Shown here: in pieces, positions 61,632-64,000 of the stretch
How positions within the stretch are numbered: position 1 is the first letter of the stretch
Layout of the letters: each line of letters starts with the position of its first letter
Assembly (NCBI GenBank): GCA_038531315.1
Contig: JBCBBT010000006.1
Coordinates: 1 to 64,000, forward strand
DNA length: 64,000 bases
From: JAJFFW01 sp038531315
GTDB taxonomy: Bacteria; Pseudomonadota; Alphaproteobacteria; Caulobacterales; Parvularculaceae
Reading direction: 5' to 3'
The notes under the pieces: model-generated
Told to the model about the DNA's origin: nothing
Seen by the model: only the letters and a program-made list of their open reading frames with translations
The model's database searches: none
Program-made: the position numbers and the translations under genes

Positions 61632-61781
61632 TTATAAAATGATGCCGCCGATGATGAGACCGATGAAAAAGGCGCCCCAGGCGAACCCGTCGCGTCCGCG
61701 CACTGCATTGCGCAGGCGGCGGTCCCAGTAGGCGTTGTCGCGGGCGGAGCCGTCGTCATCGTAATATCGCGAATATCTCAT
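61632..61781 (-). CDS. 49-residue membrane protein leading the psp operon
   Basis: Reads RYSRYYDDDGSARDN, a basic segment, then a C-terminal helix WGAFFIGLIIGGIIL that would span or enter the membrane. AGGAG lies nine bases before the ATG. It is the first gene behind the sigma-54 promoter and is only 12 bases from pspA, so its expression under stress is almost certain if the promoter is real. I know no homologue. Confidence 0.72.
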   Translation of the reverse strand: MRYSRYYDDDGSARDNAYWDRRLRNAVRGRDGFAWGAFFIGLIIGGIIL

Positions 61782-61845
61782 CTGTTTCTTCTCCTGGTTC
61801 TTTGACCCTCTTGGACACCTTCTCGCGGCGCCGTTAACCTTCCTA

Positions 61846-61863
61846 TTGCCAAAGCCGTGCCAA
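61846..61863 (-). promoter_or_regulatory. sigma-54 promoter of the psp operon
   Basis: On the minus strand TTGGCACGGCTTTGGCAA has the -24 GG and -12 GC elements at the obligatory ten-base separation (consensus TGGCAC-N5-TTGC). Transcription would start near 61835, about 54 bases before the 49-residue gene. The adjacent pspF encodes the expected activator, and upstream AT-rich DNA could hold its binding sites. Confidence 0.85.
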
Positions 61864-61962
61864 CTTCGAAATTTTTCTATAAACTACTGTTTTTATTTCT
61901 TTTTCTGACATCCTTACGGTTTCACACGATCGTAATAGTGGTAATTAATACCGATATTATGG

Positions 61963-61991
61963 TTGATTTTACCTTTCGTAATTAGCATTTT
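61963..61991 (+). promoter_or_regulatory. possible sigma-70 promoter of pspF
   Basis: TTGATT (61963-61968), 17 bases, CATTTT (61986-61991). The ATG of pspF is seven bases beyond the -10 element and has no Shine-Dalgarno sequence, so transcript and protein may start together. The -10 match is only fair. Confidence 0.35.
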
Positions 61992-61997
61992 ACGCCT

Positions 61998-63050
61998 ATG
62001 TTAAGTGAACGAAACGCCCCGGATCTTATTGGCGAGGCCCCCGTTTTTCTCGATGCGCTGGCCCATGCGTCGGCGGCGGCGGCGCTCGATCGGCCGCTTC
62101 TGGTCGCCGGCGAACGCGGCTCCGGCAAGGAGCTGATCGCCGGGCGTATCCACTTTCTCTCCCCCCGCTGGGACGGCCCATTCATCAAGGTCAATTGCGC
62201 GGCGCTGTCGGACGAATTGCTGGACAGTGAGCTCTTCGGTCATGAAGCGGGGTCCTTTACCGGCGCGCAGCGGCGCCATCTCGGTCGGTTTGAGCGCGCC
62301 GAAGGCGGCACGCTTTTTCTCGATGAAATCGCCTCAGCGTCCTTACGCATTCAGGAAAAGCTCTTGAGGGTCATTGAGTATGGCGAGTTTGAGCGCGTCG
62401 GCGGGGACAAGACGCTTAACGCCGACGTGCGTGTTGTCGCGGCCGCCAATGTCAATTTACCGGCGCTGGCGGCAAAAGGTGATTTTCGCGCCGACCTTCT
62501 CGACCGTCTGGCCTTTGATGTCATTTTCGCGCCGCCGCTGCGTGAGCGGAAGGAGGATATTCCCCTGCTCGCCGCCCATTTCGCCGCCGCGATGGCGCGC
62601 GAGATCAGCGAGCCCCATCATGGCTTCACAGCTGATGCGATGGCGGCGCTGGTGCGCGAAAACTGGCCGGGTAACGTTCGTGAACTGAAGAATGCAGTCG
62701 AGCGCTCCGTTTATCGCTGGCACGCCACCGGACAATCGGGGCCGGTCGGCGCCATTGTCGCCGATCCGTTTGAGGCGAGCGCCAGCCTCGCCGACACGCT
62801 CAGCGATGCGCCGGACGCTGCGGCGCTCACAGCGGCGCCCGTCATGCGCGATACGTCGCCGCCCCAATCGGCGCGTTACGACTTGCAGAAACACCTCCAT
62901 GCGGCAGAACGCGTCGCCGTCGAAGAGGCCCTAATCCGCCACGGCTGGAACCAACGTCGCACAGCGGACAGCCTGATGCTCACCTATGATCAGATGCGGG
63001 GGCTTGTGCGCAAACACGATCTGAAAAAGCCGTCGCGCGAGGCGGCATAG
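61998..63050 (+). CDS. pspF: psp operon transcriptional activator PspF
   Basis: 350 residues. A sigma-54 activator without an N-terminal sensor domain, which is the PspF arrangement. The AAA+ core shows VAGERGSGKELIAGRIHFLS (Walker A), ELFGHEAGSFTGAQ (GAFTGA loop with Ser in place of Ala), GGTLFLDEIA (Walker B) and NWPGNVRELKNAVER. A C-terminal Fis-type helix-turn-helix (WNQRRTADSLMLTYDQMRGLVRKH) follows an Ala/Pro linker. PspF activates the divergent psp operon and is held in check by PspA. Confidence 0.95.
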   Translation: MLSERNAPDLIGEAPVFLDALAHASAAAALDRPLLVAGERGSGKELIAGRIHFLSPRWDGPFIKVNCAALSDELLDSELFGHEAGSFTGAQRRHLGRFERAEGGTLFLDEIASASLRIQEKLLRVIEYGEFERVGGDKTLNADVRVVAAANVNLPALAAKGDFRADLLDRLAFDVIFAPPLRERKEDIPLLAAHFAAAMAREISEPHHGFTADAMAALVRENWPGNVRELKNAVERSVYRWHATGQSGPVGAIVADPFEASASLADTLSDAPDAAALTAAPVMRDTSPPQSARYDLQKHLHAAERVAVEEALIRHGWNQRRTADSLMLTYDQMRGLVRKHDLKKPSREAA

Positions 63051-63138
63051 CGAACGCAGCGCCCCCGAGCCGACGCCCGTAAGACGCCGCGGTAATTGCG
63101 TCATAGGAAAGACAGGCGCAACGGCCTACACTAACGCG

Positions 63139-64000
63139 ATGCAGGACATTTTTAATTCGCTCGGCCTCGTACGCACTCATGAGACGACGGGCGGCGGCGA
63201 TTATCCATCGAGATTTGCGGTCAGCGATCTTGCCGAAAATGCGATCGGCGCAATCGGCGCCGCGCTTGGCGATCTCTTGGCGACTCCCCTGTACGCCGAA
63301 GCGGCGCCTGGGCCGTCCGCCATTACGCCTCTTGTTGATCGCCGACTTGCGTCTCTTTGGTTCGGCATTTCGATCGAGCCCATTGGCTGGGAGTTGCCGC
63401 CTGCGTGGGATGCGATAGCCGGCGATTACGAGACCCGCGACGGCTGGATTAAGCTGCATACGAACCTTCCACACCATCGCAGGGCTGCATGCGCTGCGCT
63501 CGGCCTCAAGCCTGAAACGGCTGGTAAAGATGCAGTCGCAAGAATTTTGAAGACGGCGCAAAAAGACACCATTGAGACCGCAATTGTCGGCGAAGGCGGC
63601 GTCGCCGCGGCTATGCGCTCGCAAGATGAGTGGGCCGTCCACCAGCAAGGCGCAGCGGTCGCCAGCGAGCCGCTTATTGACTGGCGGCGTTCGCGCCGCA
63701 TATCGCGCCAGGAATGGCCTGCGCACGCAGAACGCCCGCTTGAAGGCGTGAAAGTCCTGGATGTTACGCGCGTGCTGGCCGGACCGGTCGCAACGCGCAC
63801 GCTTGCCGCGTTTGGCGCTCAGGTCCTCAGGATCGACCCGCCCGGCTGGGACGAACAGATCGTGATCCCGGAAGTCACGCTTGGCAAACACTGTGCGCGG
63901 CTTGATCTGAAGTCAGCGCAAGGGCGCGACACGTTCAAAGCGCTTCTCGCCGAGGCCGATATATTCGTTCACGGATTACGCCCCGGCGCACTCGACGCAC
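63139..64000 (+). CDS. family III CoA-transferase (CaiB/BaiF type), 3' end beyond window
   Basis: 287 codons are visible from ATG 63139 and continue past the right edge. PLEGVKVLDVTRVLAGPVATRTLAAFGAQVLRIDPPG is the family III CoA-transferase signature near residue 210, followed by GKHCARLDLKSAQGRDTFKALLAEADIFVHGLRPG. The 200 residues before it make up an N-terminal domain with DYETRDGWIKLHTNLPHHR, as in the larger two-domain members. They transfer CoA between carboxylic acids by an aspartyl-CoA intermediate; the substrate is unknown. Only minus-strand shadow frames reach the usual length cut-off here because the real gene has no stop in the window. Confidence 0.88.
   Translation, partial: MQDIFNSLGLVRTHETTGGGDYPSRFAVSDLAENAIGAIGAALGDLLATPLYAEAAPGPSAITPLVDRRLASLWFGISIEPIGWELPPAWDAIAGDYETRDGWIKLHTNLPHHRRAACAALGLKPETAGKDAVARILKTAQKDTIETAIVGEGGVAAAMRSQDEWAVHQQGAAVASEPLIDWRRSRRISRQEWPAHAERPLEGVKVLDVTRVLAGPVATRTLAAFGAQVLRIDPPGWDEQIVIPEVTLGKHCARLDLKSAQGRDTFKALLAEADIFVHGLRPGALDA

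Noticed and set aside
62980..63891. 303-codon minus-strand frame at the right end
   Set aside because: The plus strand from 63139 encodes an uninterrupted CoA-transferase that runs past the window edge; the minus frame is its shadow.
1..64000. CRISPR arrays, insertion sequences, rRNA genes
   Set aside because: No regularly spaced repeats, transposase motifs or rRNA sequence were seen anywhere in the window.

Overview
The window is chromosomal DNA of a moderately GC-rich alphaproteobacterium. A Rhodobacter-type 5-aminolevulinate synthase, a CobS chelatase subunit beside a J-domain gene, and an imuA-imuB-dnaE2 cassette with a GAAC-N7-GAAC LexA box all point to this class. Many secreted and outer-membrane products and several genes that look leaderless suggest a Hyphomonadaceae/Parvularculaceae/Caulobacterales-like relative, but the genus is inferred and not shown. 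Genes are dense, with no IS element, CRISPR array or prophage. One tRNA (Lys, UUU) is present.

Layout. 1-14.8 kb: cell-envelope and peptide metabolism (M1 aminopeptidase with a DUF6702-like partner, alanine dehydrogenase, PepSY membrane protein, DUF885 lipoprotein, PiT-like permease) and an RND / LolA-like / outer-membrane-barrel export cassette. 14.8-23 kb: a nine-gene minus-strand run hemC-xdhC-(MocA-like)-moaA-moaD-moaE-moaB-moaC-moeA, head to head with hemA. It holds most of molybdenum cofactor synthesis plus two tetrapyrrole enzymes. 23-34 kb: bolA, a J-domain protein, cobS without cobT, a periplasmic M20 amidohydrolase, the circularly permuted ATP-grasp / alpha-E / transglutaminase triad, an AbgT transporter and a nitronate monooxygenase. 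34-38.7 kb: three Tad minor-pilin-type genes, pyruvate kinase and a dienelactone hydrolase.

38.7-42.7 kb holds the most intriguing module. A TIR-transmembrane-FGE-like fusion that keeps the TIR catalytic-type Glu is divergent from a four-helix membrane protein made of two similar halves, which resembles SLATT/DUF4231 proteins, followed by a six-helix K+ channel. It has the parts of a NAD-linked sensor with membrane effectors. The tRNA-Lys that follows lies directly behind an intrinsic terminator, with its best promoter on the far side. 43-49 kb: the SOS mutasome imuA-imuB-dnaE2.

49-57 kb: guaA, a secreted protein, an RsmB-type methyltransferase, and an rlmE-phosphatase-membrane protein-guaB operon. 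57-60 kb: a DUF937/EF-hand protein, a Kbp-like BON-LysM protein and a Ppx/GppA phosphatase. 60-63 kb: a phage-shock operon with a sigma-54 promoter, pspF opposite, two tiny membrane proteins, and a PspC that starts with eleven consecutive histidines. The window ends inside a family III CoA-transferase gene; at the left edge it cuts a membrane-protein gene.

Functional families come from motifs I can read and remembered family knowledge; no database search was run.
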